Source: Microcebus murinus
Taxonomy: Eukaryota > Chordata > Mammalia > Primates > Cheirogaleidae
DNA length: 64,000 bases
Assembly: GCF_040939455.1 (NCBI RefSeq)
Contig: NC_134109.1
Location: 68,488,501 to 68,552,500 of the forward strand
Direction: 5' to 3'
Position 1 is the stretch's first letter. Each line of letters starts with the position of its first letter. The translations under genes and the position numbers were made by a program. The notes under the pieces were generated by a model. That model made no database searches and was not told the DNA's origin. It worked only from the letters and a program-made list of their open reading frames with translations. Of the stretch, positions 44,801 through 57,327 are shown piece by piece.

Positions 44801-46180
44801 TCTTCGCATGAAGTAACAGATATATAAATTTCTAGAAAAAAATCTTAAACCCAAAGATAAGATTGGCATGATTCATAAAAATCCTATTTCACAATAAATT
44901 CAGAACTTGCAATGTGCTTTTATTTTTCCAGGATTGAAGCTAATAGCTTTCAGTGTCTCACTTGAAAAATTTTTAAACACAAACAAACATTCCAAATTGT
45001 CACATAATGTATTAGTTATCTATTACTGCAAAACAAATCACTTCCAAAAGCTTGTGGATTTAAACCACAATGATCATTCATTATCTCTCATGGTTTCTGT
45101 GGGTAAGAAATTCAGACAGGGTGCAATGAGGAAGGCTTCTACCTGCTCAGCAGTGTCTGGTGGACAACTCAAAGACTAGAAACTAGAATCATCACATGTC
45201 TAGCAGCTGATACTGACTATTGGCTGAGACTTTAGCTAAGAACTGGCTGTACCACACACATGTGACTACTCCATGAGATTTGGGCTGCCTCAACATGGCA
45301 AGCATCAGGAGAGAGCACCAAGCAGAATATACATTGTTTTTATGACCTAGTCTTGAAAGTCACATAGCAGTACTCCATTGGCCAGGGCAGTCACAGCCCC
45401 TGGCCAGAATCAAGGGACAAGAACAGTAGACCCCCACTTCTAGGTGGAAGTATTGGACATACTGAAAGAAGAGTGTGTAGAATGGGATAAATATATGCAT
45501 GTGACCATCTTTGGGAAACAATCTGTCAGTCTGCCCTCTGGTTATAACAATTCACTTCTCTCATACTTATCCCCTCCCTGCAAGAGCCTCAGGGCCTCGT
45601 CCGATTGTAGTACCAAGCTCAGGTTCAGGAGCCCAGATCTCACCTAGATCCTAGACCTCAAGCCTGAGCAAGTGCTGTATAGCAGTTCACCCCAAAACTT
45701 AGTGGCTTCTTCAAGGTACATACTACCTAATTGGTAGATAAGACATAAACACGCAAAAAGTTTTATAATAATAAAATAGTTTCACAATAACCAATAATTC
45801 AGGAGATATAACAAAGGAATTTTATCAATAAGAAATGTTTGTTTGGAAGCAGCAGAAATTGATTTCATGTAACTTAAGCAAAAGAGGAATATACTGAAAG
45901 GAGAGCTCACAGAACTGAAAGAAAAGGAGATTCAGGTTTCAGGAAGGATGGGAACCAGAGTGGTTCTGGGGAATAAGTCAGCAGGATCTGAGGCACAGTC
46001 TCTTCATGGTACTGGACATTTTCAGTTCTTGGTATGTACCAAGTTCCTTCTGTTTCCAGTACTTTATAGATGCTGTTCCTCCTGCCTGGATCTCTCTTTC
46101 CACATAACCCTCTTTGCCTGCCTGACTTCTACTCATCTCCGGATCTCAGCTATAGTCTTGTGTCATTCATAACACATATC
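44800..46180. other. Intergenic, old-repeat-like, no gene
   Basis: The part 45,010-45,540 reads as a diverged interspersed repeat (TTAGTTATCTATTACTGC, TTATCTCTCATGGTTTC, GAAAGTCACATAGCAG, CCACTTCTAGGTGG), with a second related stretch at 46,960-47,340. I cannot name the family. The remainder is featureless. Confidence 0.45.
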
Positions 46181-46335
46181 CCAATGTAATAACTGTGTAA
46201 GTACTTATTTAATGTCTGTGTACCCCACTTGAGTGTAAATTCTCTAAGAAGAAGAACCTTATTTATCTACCAACGTCCTCTACATTTTATGTTTGATCCT
46301 TTAGCATACATTTGTGGAAATAAATGAAGACCAAC
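46180..46335 (+). repeat. L2/MIR-type fragment
   Basis: CACTTGAGTGTAAATTCTCTAAGAAGAAGAACCTTATTTATC and the following segment match the usual L2 terminal-region wording. Diverged. Confidence 0.5.
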
Positions 46336-46642
46336 CAAATGAGAACAAGCAAAGACTAATTATTCAGAGCTTGCTATTGCAAGAGAATGAGCCACCATCA
46401 CTTGTGTTTTGGTAGAGAGTCAAAGGCAGGCAGAGGAGTGAAAAAGCTTCATAGTGGACACAGGGAAGGCTTCAGGTGTGCCTGCTAACCAGACTCAGGG
46501 TATCCTATGTGACGGTTAGGTGTACATATTTGGCTTTCTCTAATTGGCTTTAAGTTGGAAGAGGGGACAAAAAATAAAGAAGCTGTCAGTTATTAATCAA
46601 GTCCTGGCTGTTTGGAGCATATTTTTACAGGGGTTATTGTTT

Positions 46643-46778
46643 GGCTTCCTGGGCTGGTTGCCAGAGATAGTAGTTTGACTTCCTATGGCCTGACTTATAG
46701 ATAATAGGCTGGCTTCTTGGGCTGGTCACTGTAGATAATGGGTTGGCTTCTTGAACTAATTGCTGCAGATTGTGGGTC
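46643..46778 (+). repeat. Degenerate 34-bp minisatellite, four units
   Basis: Four consecutive 34-bp units at 46643, 46677, 46711 and 46745, each of the form GGCTTCNTGGGCTGG..AGATAATGGGTT. Units 1, 3 and 4 are most alike and unit 2 is the most diverged. Confidence 0.8.
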
Positions 46779-46779
46779 A

Positions 46780-48590
46780 GAATTCTGTTTTTATATACAG
46801 TCTGTCCATTGTCCATTTGTATATTCAGTTTCTCACATTTGTTGAACATCTATTATGGGCACATTATATACCATGCTAAGCTCTGGGATACAAAAACTGG
46901 TAGAAAATGGTTGTTGACTAATTGAAGACTTGGTAAGAGATGATGTTTAAATAACTAGGTACATCCCTTGGAATTAGACTTGGCTGTGTAATGACATAAA
47001 ACCCTGAAATATCAGTGGCTTAAATTAAGTAGTTTATTATTTCTCTCTCATGTAAAGGCTCTTCAGGTGGGCACTCAAGGCCTAGTATGGCAGCTCCACA
47101 ACCAGCATGCTCCCAAGCTCCTATCTTGCTGATGCACCAGTCTTAGCACTCCACTGCATGGAAGGTAGCCACTTGAGGTGCAGCCATCATATCCACATTT
47201 AAACCAACAACAAGAAGAAGGGCAGAAGAATGGCACACCCCCTTCCTCCCTGCACCATTCATATCTACTATCCATTGGCCAGAATTTAGTCACATGGCCA
47301 CATATAGCTGCAAGGGAGGCTAGGAAATGTATTTACTCCAAGTGGACATATGTCTAGCTAAAAATGTCAGGTTCTATTACTAAGGAAGATGGGAAGAAAA
47401 GCTGTTGGCATCAATCAGCATCCTCTGCAAATTAGAGAAATGGGTTTGGGATTACCCACAGATTCCAATTATCCATGTTGTCTCTTTCTTCAAATATAGG
47501 ATATTCTTGACTTACTACATAATTATTCTCATTATGTAGTACACAGAAAAAAACAAGATCTTTTCATAGTTAAAAAGAAACAGCTCTATGAGATTCATTG
47601 TTATGCTATTTTAGAAGTGCTGTCCCTGATGGCAACTATTCAGCGTTCTCACTCTGTGACCAAGGACAGCTATCTCTAAGGTCTCAGTATCAGCAATAAC
47701 TATGCTTCTCCTGAGGCACCAGGCAAATAGCAAGACCATCAAGACATTTAAGGGGCAGATGTAGAGGGTTTTTTGTGGGCTAAGCAATTGTAATATACAT
47801 TACAGATCATTAATGCAATTAATTTGGTCCACTCTAAAATGATGTTCCACCTTTTGGGATAATATTTATGATCCAATTGAATTCAGGAACACATGCATTA
47901 AATACCATGGTCACATAAAATTTCCCATATTCTACCTTGGAAAATTCCTGTAGCTCCCTCTGGGCATCACTCCTCTTTACTCTGACATTTTTGCTTCTCA
48001 TCCTCCAGGTCATCTAGTCAGAGGATGAGCCTAAGGAGTTGAGGTATAGGAGGTGGGGCATGGCAAAGCAGGGTCTCTCTCTCTCTCTCCTCTGCAAGAA
48101 CACAATGAGAAATGTTTCAAAGGGGACTATGGGTTTGGGTTTTCCCAAAACTTATAGTTCTTTTCTTATAGCGATATTTGGATTGTCAAGATCCTGGTCT
48201 TTCTCCAGATCAATATTCTTCCTTTCACTGAAGAAACCTGGCAAGGTAATAAACTTATCTGCAATTCAACAAGTTGCAAGATTAGTTTCCAAATTCAGTT
48301 TATATCTGACATCTTCAGAGAGAAGGATGCATGCAGATTGCTATATTTTCTTCTGAGCTTTGATGTAAATATACTATTTCTAAGATTTTTATTCTCAATG
48401 CCATTGGAAGCAAAAATTCAACCCTAAAGTACCACATTCCTCATCACCTTCAAATTTTTCTATAGGAACTGCTACCTGGTCCCACAGAACCCATCTAGCT
48501 CACCTTGCTGGAATGTGGAAGGAGTATCATTTTCTTTTGCCTAATATTTACTCCACATCCAATTGCAAATGCCTGAAGTTTTTGTGCATA
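46780..48590. other. Intergenic, no gene
   Basis: Unique or very old repeat sequence. It contains a diverged repeat stretch at 46,960-47,340 and a perfect 11-bp inverted repeat TACTACATAAT/ATTATGTAGTA around 47,515-47,543 with a 7-base loop. The short frames have no domain. Confidence 0.4.
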
Positions 48591-49270
48591 TAATCCTACC
48601 TATAAACCAGAAATGGTGGCATGTGCCCATAGTCCTAGCTGCTCAGGAGACTGAGGTGGAAGGATCCTTGAGCCCAGGAGGTTGAGTCCAAATTCCTAGG
48701 TGCTGTGGCCCGTTTGCAGGATGGGGGATGAACACAGAACAAAGAGACACAAAAAGAAAGACACAGACACACACCAAGACGGTACAAGACTGCAATGCAG
48801 AACGCACCAGTCATTTTATTTTTATACCCTAAAAAATCGAAGTTATTTCCTTGTATGTGACCACCCAGGCATTGCAGCAATGGCCATACATTCCGGAACA
48901 CGTAGCCTAAGGACAAAGATGTCCCCTGACTCAAGGTTTCCAGGCAGTTGCCCCAGGTGCCAGGCATAGATCACAGGTTGAGATAAGCAAAGGTTAAGCA
49001 AGGCAGCCACAGGGGGCACTTGCTGTCCCCAGTTCCTCTTGGCTGGCCCCCAGGCACTGTGTCTGTCTTAGGTTGTTCCTCCTTGAGGAATCTTACCTGT
49101 CATTGACTATCCAGCCATCTCATGGGGCCAAGCATTGTAGGAACAATGTGCTTATTGTGTGGCCTCTAGGCCTCCACTTATCATGGGGCTGGGCAGCTCT
49201 TGCCTCAATGCAGGAACTCAGGCCTGTTGTTATGCCTCTAGGCAGCAACCTTGTTCGGACCACATTACTC

Positions 49271-50137
49271 TTTTTTTTTTTTTACGGTGTGTAATGGCTG
49301 TGTGTGTGGGGTTTTTTTGTTTTTGGCATATTATGGGGGTACAGATTTTAAGGTTTCAATAAATGCCCTTCCCCCCTCCCCCCACAAGTCTGAGTTTCCA
49401 GCATGACCATCCCCCAGATGATGCACATCTCACTCATTATGTATGTATATACCTGCCCCCCCCTCTCTCCCACCTGCCCAATACCCTATTACTATAGTAC
49501 CTATGTGTCCACTTAGGTGCTGCTCAGTTAATACCAGTTTGCTGGTGAGTATATGTGGTGCTTGTTTTTCCAATCTTGGGATACTTCACTTAGTAGTATG
49601 GGTTCCAGCTCTAACCAGGAAAATATAAGATGTGCTATATCACCATTGTTACTTAGAGCTGAATAGTACTCCATGGTATACATATACCACATTTTATGAA
49701 TCCACTCTTGGATTGATGGGCACTTGGGCTGTTTCCACAGCCTCACAATTATGAATTGTGCTGCTATAAACATTTGAGTGCAGGTGTCTTTTTTGTAGAG
49801 TGTCATTGGATCTTTTGGGTAGATGCCCAGCAATGGGATTGCTGGATCAAATGGTAGATTCACTTGTATCACTTTAAGGTATCTCCATATTGCTTTCCAC
49901 AGAGGTTGAACTAGTTTGCAGTCCCACCAGCAGTGTAGGAGTGTTCCTCTCTCTCCGCATCCACGCCAGCATTTATTGTTTGGAGACTTTTTGATAAAGG
50001 CCATTCTCACTGGAGTTAAGTAATATCTCATTGTGGTTTTGATTTGTATTTCCCTGATGATTAGAGATGTTGAGCATTTTTCATATGTTTGTTGGCCATT
50101 CTTCTGTCTTCTTTAGAAAAATTTCTGTTCAAGTCCT
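49271..50137 (-). mobile_element. 5'-truncated L1 LINE, antisense (inner layer)
   Basis: The minus strand carries the end of L1 ORF2, a 3'UTR with a G-rich run (GGGGGGAGGGGGGAAGGG) and a poly(A) tail (poly(T) at 49271-49283). The 17-bp target-site duplication TTCGGACCACATTACTC lies at 49254-49270, with one mismatch at 50138-50154. The modest decay suggests a fairly recent insertion. Confidence 0.95.
49528..50031 (-). pseudogene. L1 ORF2 protein C-terminal remnant
   Basis: A 168-codon frame ending in a stop. Hallmarks are [15 protein letters not shown], a zinc-knuckle-like [15 protein letters not shown] motif (the C-terminal Cys-rich region of L1 ORF2p) and [15 protein letters not shown]. Endonuclease and reverse transcriptase domains are absent because of 5' truncation. 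Without a promoter it is not functional. Confidence 0.95.
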
Positions 50138-50514
50138 TTCGGAGCACATTACTCCTAAACATTCTGGGCAAAGCACGTACGTTACTCACTAAATTTAATT
50201 CTTAATCCAGGAAAGTATAATATCAGTCCCCAACACTAGGCAGCATAGTGAGACTCCATCTCCAGAAAATAAAAAAAATCCTACCTATAGGTTAGAGAAA
50301 ATAAACAATTATTTAATTCACCATAAGGGAGATATCATATTGAACTTAAGTGCTCATTGTACTTACACCTCGTGACTAATATGATATATTATTTATCCAG
50401 TAATAGAACACATGGCTCTGAGAAATAAGATTTGGTAGCCAGAATAATGCCCACCCCCTCAATTATTAGATAATCATGTCCTATTTCCCAGAAACCTGTG
50501 AATATGTTATCTTA

Positions 50515-50720
50515 TTGTCTTAGTACATTCTTCTGTTACTAGAAAGGAAAACCTGAGGCTGAGTAATTTATAAAGAAAGGTTTATTTGGCAGATGGTTCT
50601 GCAGGCTGTACAAGAAGCAAGGCACTAGCATCTGCTTCTGGGGAGGGCTTCAAGCTGCTTCCATTCATGGCTAAAGGTGAAGGGAAGCTGGTATGTGTAG
50701 AGATCATAAACTACAGATCA
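50515..50720 (-). mobile_element. MaLR-type (THE1/MST-like) LTR fragment
   Basis: The block CTGAGGCTGAGTAATTTATAAAGAAAGGTTTATTTGGC, then GGTTCTGCAGGCTGTACAAGAAGC, reads as part of a primate MaLR LTR in antisense. Only a fragment, with no coding sequence. Confidence 0.7.
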
Positions 50721-52889
50721 TGAAACTGCAGAAAGAAAAACCATGGAAAAAGGGGGGACTGTTGTATTTACAGAATTCAGCTCTAGAATTGTAAAGCAGG
50801 AATTGAATGGTGGATTTAGAGCTGAAAGGTAATAAATTGATAATTGGCACAAAGGGCAATCTGGAAATAAATCAGCCCTCACAAAGTCTGAATCAGCTTC
50901 AAATCAACTCAATCCATATCGAATTAAGGTTATTTTCCCCTATTCTAATTGCTTGCCAGAATAAAAGTAAATTATCTCTGGAAAAATCTAATATTATACA
51001 GAGACTCAAACTATCTCTATATTTTTTCATAAAAAATATGTAATTCAATCAAAAATTGCCAGGCATATCAGGAAATATCACAAAATAACTGATATTTTTC
51101 TTGAAAACTAAGAGAAAAAAATAGTAGAAACAGATCCATAGCTGATCCAGATATTGGAGTTCTAAGATGTGGATTTTGAAATAACTGTAATAAGTTTAAG
51201 AAAATTGGTGATAAGATGGAGAATTTTAGCAGAGACATGAATGCTATAAAAATAACCAAATGTAAAGTCTAGAACTGAAAAAATCTCCAATAAATGATAT
51301 CTCTATTTCTTACTTCTCATAGGAGTTGAACCATGCCCAAATCCCACTAAATTTTTCTCACTCAGAAAATTACTTAATAGCAATTATTATCTATTGAGTG
51401 TCTACTATGTCCCAAGCAGGCACCATAATATATGTATCATATACTTCTGTCCACCCACTATCCATGTTAAGTAGTTCCCTCATTTTATATATAAGGAAAT
51501 TGACACTTACAGAGATTAATACATTTTCCCAAGAACAACTCTGAAATTGTGAGACTGAAATCCCAGACCAGATCTGTCACTCTGACTCCAAAGCTGAGTT
51601 TCTACTATACCACACTCTCCTCTCTACTAGTCTGAGCAGATATTAACTATTTTCCTTCCTGTCTCTTCAACATACCTCAATACCTATCCCCCATTTGTTC
51701 TCTTTATAAAAAGATGTTCTGACCTCTGCACAAGGCTAATCCTTCCACCTGTGCCTTTGAAACCCGTCCTTACCCACCACTCTGGGTCCTCATTCCCTCT
51801 CTTAAGCCTGTGATTCTTCTCTCTACTTCCACTCCCTCTTCTCCATAGCCTCAAGTTATCCTTCCAAAAAAAAGAAAAAAAGAAAGAAAAAAAATTTTCC
51901 TCCATCCTACTTTATACTAATCTAACATACATCTCTATCCCTCCCTTCACAACCAAACTTCTTAACAGTAATCTACACTCTCTGCTTCTACTTCCTCAGA
52001 TACTACCCATTCATTACTTGCTCAAAATGAAACATAAAACTTTCTCAAAGTTCACCAAACCCTTGTTACTGAAAAACTCCACAGGTTGTGTGAGTTCTCA
52101 CCCTGTTTATCATCTCTAGCAGACAACATGCCCTGGTCCACCTGTCACACGTCTGGGTTCAGCCACAGCTGTGGTGGACGGTGATCATGAAGGCTGGCAA
52201 GTACAGAATCTGCAGTGTGGACCTGCAGGCTCAAGACCCAAGAGAGCCAATAGTGCAGTTGAAGTCCAAAGACAGTCTTCTGGAGAATTCCCTCTTGTCT
52301 GGGGACACTGGTCTTTTTGTTCTATTCAGACCTTCAACTGATTGGAGGAGGCCCACCTACATTGTGGAGGACAATATGCTTTACTCAAAGTTCACATGAG
52401 CCTATTCCTTATAACAAATCTCCTTCTACCAATACATCCTATTGTTTCTGTTTCCCTGAGAACCCTGGCTAATAGAGACCTAAAGAAGAATGTGAAGATC
52501 AAGGTGCAGACTTGAGGGAGGCTGCAGTACATGGCTCTCACACAAATATACTCACATCCAAACACAATCCATCCCCACATACTCTGTGTCCCTTCCATGT
52601 TCCACCTCTCAGTTCATGACATTACCATTCTCTCAACTTCCCAGAATAGAAACTTCGAATAGTGCTTCTCTCTCATCCCTGGATTCTTCTGTTAATACCT
52701 CAGAGGTATCTCCATCCCCACTGGCATTAACTCGGTTCAGCTCCTCATCATCTCTCACACGAATTGCCCTAACTGTGGCCTCCAGTTCTCCTCATCTCAA
52801 TCCATGCTCCAGGCAGCCACTGGCTTGGTCCTTCTAAGTCACAGGTCTGATCATATTGCAACATAGCTAAAAACCTTTCCATAGCTTCT

Positions 52890-52890
<1 letters not shown>
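50721..52890. other. Intergenic, old repeat debris
   Basis: The section 52,100-52,480 (CATGAAGGCTGGCAAGTACAGAATCTGC, AACTGATTGGAGGAGGCCCACC, GAGAACCCTGGCTAATAGAGACC) is an ancient interspersed repeat I cannot name with confidence. The rest (AT-rich 50,760-51,300; 51,340-51,560 MIR/L2-like with AGCAATTATTATCTATTGAGTGTCTACTATG) holds no supported gene. Confidence 0.45.
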
Positions 52891-52891
<1 letters not shown>

Positions 52892-52933
<42 letters not shown>

Positions 52934-53262
52934 TGCTATATATAGACAGTCTTGCTTTATTGCCTAGGCTAGAGTGAGTGCCATCATCAGCCTAGCTCAC
53001 AGCAACCTAAAACTCCTGGGCTCAAGAGATCCTCCTGCCTCAGCCTCCTGAGTAGCTGGGACTACAGGCGCACACACCACACCCAGCTAATTTTGTTGTT
53101 GTTGTTTCTGTTTTCAGTCGCCCAGCTAATTTTTTCTATTTTTAGTAGAGACGGGGTCTCGCTCTTGCTCAGGCTGGTCTTGAACTCCTCACCTCAAGCA
53201 ATCCTGCAGCCTCGGCCTCCCAGAGTGCTAGGATTACAGGTGTGAGCCACTGCACCTGGCCC
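52892..53262 (-). mobile_element. Alu SINE, antisense, with (AT)n tail
   Basis: An inverted Alu from CAGTCTTGCTTTATTGCC to CACTGCACCTGGCC. The usual poly(T) side has become a (TA)n tract (52893-52929). An internal linker carries an extra GTTGTTGTTGTTT segment. Short flanking repeat CTTCTGA on both sides. Confidence 0.88.
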
Positions 53263-54262
53263 AAAACTTCTGATTTTAAAACAAAGCAAAACTCTTTAAG
53301 CCTTAGAACCCCAGAAGGCACATCTTCAGATGAGAACAGTGGTTATCTAAGCATCCTCGACACTCATTTAGGGTACTCTCCACCTCCACACCAAAGCCAC
53401 AGGTATGGAGGGCATTCTTTTCCATGTAAAACCTGGCCTAAGTTATACAAATTCCCTGTTGGTAGTTTCCTTATCAAAGGAAAGTCAATCTTACACTTTC
53501 AAAATGAACTGTCTTAAAAACTAAGGGAAAAGTTCAAAGAAAATCCAAGAAACGCGCACACACACACACAAGCAGGAATGCCCGAATCTCTAAAAATGAA
53601 TAGATCTACTATTTAAAAACAAAAACTAACAGATATAAATGTAAAACCTAAACTCTAAAACTTACAAAAAAAGTATAAAAGAAAATCATTTTGATCTTGG
53701 ATGAGACAAACATTTATTATAGACAACACCAAAAGCAAAATCCATAAAAGAAAAACTTAACAAGTTGGATTTTGTCAAAAGCAAAACTTTTGCTCTTTGA
53801 AAGACACCATTAAGAAAATGAAAAGACAAGACATAGACAGGGAGAAAGTATTTTTAAATGATGTGTCTGAAAAAAGGGCTTGTATCCAGAGTACATATAG
53901 AACTTTAAAACTCAGGAATAAGAAAACAAACAATCTAATAAAATATAGGTAAAAAATTTGAACAGTCACTTCACCTAAGAAGATAAATGGATAGCAACCA
54001 AGCACATGAAAACATGCTGGTATCTCTAGTCATTAGGGAAATGCAAATTTAAACCACAATGAGATACCTATGAGAATAGCTAATATTAAAAAGACTTGAA
54101 TACAATAAACGTTGGCAAGGATACGGAAGAACTGGAACTTTCATATATACATGAGAATGTAAAATAGAGCAACCACTCTGGAAAACCATTTGGCAATTTC
54201 TTAAGAAGCTAAATATATGTCTACCATATAATTGAGCCATTCCTCTCCAAGATAATTACCTA

Positions 54263-54590
<328 letters not shown>

Positions 54591-54889
54591 AGATATTTAC
54601 CAAAGATTGAAAGCATATGTCATAGAAAGACTTGTGCATGAATTTTGATAGGAGATTTATTTGTTGCCAAAAAATATTGCCCATGAACAGGTGAATGAAG
54701 AAATAGTGATATACGTGTACACATGGAATATTACTCAGCAATAACAAGGAATGGACTATTGCTACACAACAACAGGGATGAATGTCAAAATAATCATGTT
54801 GAGTGAAAGAGGTCAAAACAAAAATAATGCATGTTATGCGATTCTTTTTATATAAAATAGAAAATGCAAACCAATCTAAACAGATTACA

Positions 54890-55233
<344 letters not shown>

Positions 55234-55569
55234 AAACAGATTACAAACAGATTAGTGGTCACTAGGAAAGTGGGAATGACATAGAGGGCAGAAGGGAAGA
55301 ATTGAAAAGGGGCACAAGGAAGCTTCTGGGGGTGATGAATATGTTCACTGTCTTAATTGTGGTGATGATCTCATGGGTATATATATATATACACACACAC
55401 ATTAATATGCCAAGATTTACCAAAACGTATACTTTACATATGTACAGTTTATTGAATGTCAACTCTACTTCAATAAAGCTGTTAAAACATTTAATTTAAA
55501 AAATTAATAAATGTACTTGATTCTGTCAAAGGACTTCATCCAAAAAGGAGGGTAGGCAAAAGAGCATAG

Positions 55570-55740
55570 ATCAGAGTTTAAAAACACCTGCTCTGCCACA
55601 AGTCATTGTGTGACCCTGGGCTGGTCACCCAACTTCTCCTGGCTTCCTAAGTTTCTTCATCCATAAAATGGGGCTGCTAATATTCTGCCTCACAGGTTTA
55701 TTGCTAGAATTAGAATGATATGAAGGTGGGAGAGGGTCCC
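55570..55740 (+). repeat. MIR element
   Basis: GTTTAAAAACACCTGCTCTGCCAC, CATTGTGTGACCCTGGGCTGG and CATCCATAAAATGGGGCTGCTAATA are the canonical MIR segments. Confidence 0.8.
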
Positions 55741-56690
55741 TAGCACATCCAGGGCACCAGTACACATCAGGCCCCACCTCTGAGGTGGTTAGGTCCCTTT
55801 CTGTTCCCTTCCTTTCCGTCCTTTCTGACAGGGATCCTTGTCACAGAGACGGTCAGAGGAGAAACAATGAGGAGGAAACGGGGCAGAGGGTGTGTCTGGA
55901 ATTGTGTTCCCTGAAAACAGTGCCTGAGACCTAGACTTGAGACTTCCTGGGGGTGGTCCCAGGGATCAGGAAGGAGGGAGCAAAATAATGTGAGTCTGGG
56001 AAGGAGAGAATGCCAATAAAATGTTACGTGCTGAGCTAGCTACTGACACGGAGTTTAGACAAGCCAGGGACTCTCTGAAGAACTATAGAACACACCTCAG
56101 AAAGGACACGGGCACTGACCAGTGTCCTCCACTGGTTAAGGGATGCCCTCAGAGCATTCTCTCTCCTCTCCTCTCCCCACACTCTGTCAGCTGAGGGAGA
56201 AGGGCAGAGATAAGGCCCCTCTCATGGGGCACTGGGAGGGTCAGAGGACCGCTGGCCACAGCTACTGCTCAAAATTAGAGGCAGCCTGAGGACACATGGC
56301 CCAGGGCACCCCAAGCAGCTGCCTCAGGCCCAAAGCCTATCCTTGGGTCAACACTATGACCCTCTTAAGCTTGTTGAGGATCGCTGACCCAGGCAACAAA
56401 CACCAAGAGCCTTTCAGCAGAGAAGCCAGAGACCCCGGATTGAAGCCCTCTCGGCTGGAGACCACAGGCAGGGACACTCTGACTCCCTCAGTGGCTCCTT
56501 CAGGACAGCTGGCAGGGAGAGAGGAGAGAATACCCGAGGGGTGAGTCACTAAAGGGGAAAGGGTGGGGCTGGGAATTTATCAGTAGAAAGAGCCAGCCGT
56601 TTCACTGAGCACTAGTTAAATCAGTTTTCTGTGCTCTACAAAGAAATTGTGAACTAGAAATGTTGCTCAGATTGGAAATACAATAATGCT
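55741..56690. other. Intergenic, unique-looking
   Basis: GC-moderate sequence with an 82-codon frame (56296..56544) lacking any domain. No repeat recognised. Confidence 0.4.
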
Positions 56691-56694
56691 TATT

Positions 56695-56890
56695 GTGATA
56701 ATGCCTGTCACTTACTGAGCAGGTAACATGTATCTGGAAATGCGCTGTGTTCTTTCATGCCTATTGCATTTCATCCTCACAACAACCTGATCCAGTAGGT
56801 ACTAAAATTAACCCAAACTCAAAGAGGTTGAGAAACTTGCTAAAGGTCCAACAGCTAGTGATTAACAGAGCAGAATTCAATTCCAGGAAG
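56695..56890 (+). repeat. MIR element
   Basis: CTTACTGAGCAGGTAACATGTATC, CATTTCATCCTCACAACAACCTGATCC and GAGGTTGAGAAACTTGCTAAAGGTCCAACAGC are typical MIR segments. Confidence 0.75.
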
Positions 56891-57093
56891 CCCGATGAGA
56901 GCTTATACCATTGAACCTCAGGCCACACTCAGCTCCCTGTACAGAAAAAGCAGGACCTCCGGCTGGAAGCTGTGCCCTGCTCCATGGGATGAGAGGGGCG
57001 GAGGGAGCAGGGAAATTAGATCCTTTACATTAACTAGACACAGTAAGACAGAGAAGGACTCCACACTGAGAAAGGGTGCATTATGGCTGTTTC

Positions 57094-57327
57094 CACCACC
57101 GAAGCAAACACTTACATTCTTATTTTTACCTGTATTTTCTAATTTTCATAAAACGAATTCATGAAATGAGTATAGTGATACCATAGTTCAGCTTTCTCTT
57201 TGCCCCCAGGACATTGTCCAGAGATGTAGCAGATTTCCTCTCCCACCTGCCCCTACCCTAACCTATAAATCTACTCTTTGCTGCTCCTTCCCGATGTCTT
57301 GCAAACTATAAGTAGGCCTGCTGACAT
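57094..57327 (+). repeat. Inverted repeat, left arm
   Basis: About 234 bp whose reverse complement recurs at 58334-58565 at an estimated 85-90% identity. Shared blocks include GAAGCAAACACTTA, TATTTTCTAATTTTCATAAA, GCCCCCAGGACATTGTCCAG and GTAGGCCTGCTGACAT. Confidence 0.9.

Larger units (their letters stand above)
48701..50235 (-). mobile_element. Solo retroviral LTR, split by an L1 (middle layer)
   Basis: Starts TG and ends CA, and is flanked by the 5-bp direct repeat CTAGG (48696-48700 and 50236-50240). Without the inserted L1 and one target-site copy it is about 650 bp. Minus orientation is chosen because that strand begins TGTTGGGGACTG and carries a TATAAAAATAAAATG segment (about 48,833..48,818), a combined TATA/poly(A)-signal feature typical of LTRs. 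There is no internal viral gene, so this is a recombination-derived solo LTR. Family not identified. Confidence 0.8.
48605..50276 (+). mobile_element. Alu-type monomer (outer layer of a nested insertion)
   Basis: The left part 48605-48700 (GGTGGCATGTGCCCATAGTCC..CTTGAGCCCAGGAGG) and right part 50241-50276 (CAGCATAGTGAGACTCC, then A-rich tail) are one short Alu-like monomer split by a later LTR. The 13-bp target-site duplication AATCCTACCTATA lies at 48592-48604 and 50277-50289. Confidence 0.85.

Noticed and set aside
47515..47543. 11-bp perfect hairpin TACTACATAAT/ATTATGTAGTA considered as a microRNA-like or MITE feature
   Set aside because: The stem is too short for a microRNA precursor and no flanking duplication or second copy was seen.
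52880..52935. (TA)n tract considered as a separate microsatellite locus
   Set aside because: It forms the tail side of the antisense Alu at 52892-53262, so it is described with that element.
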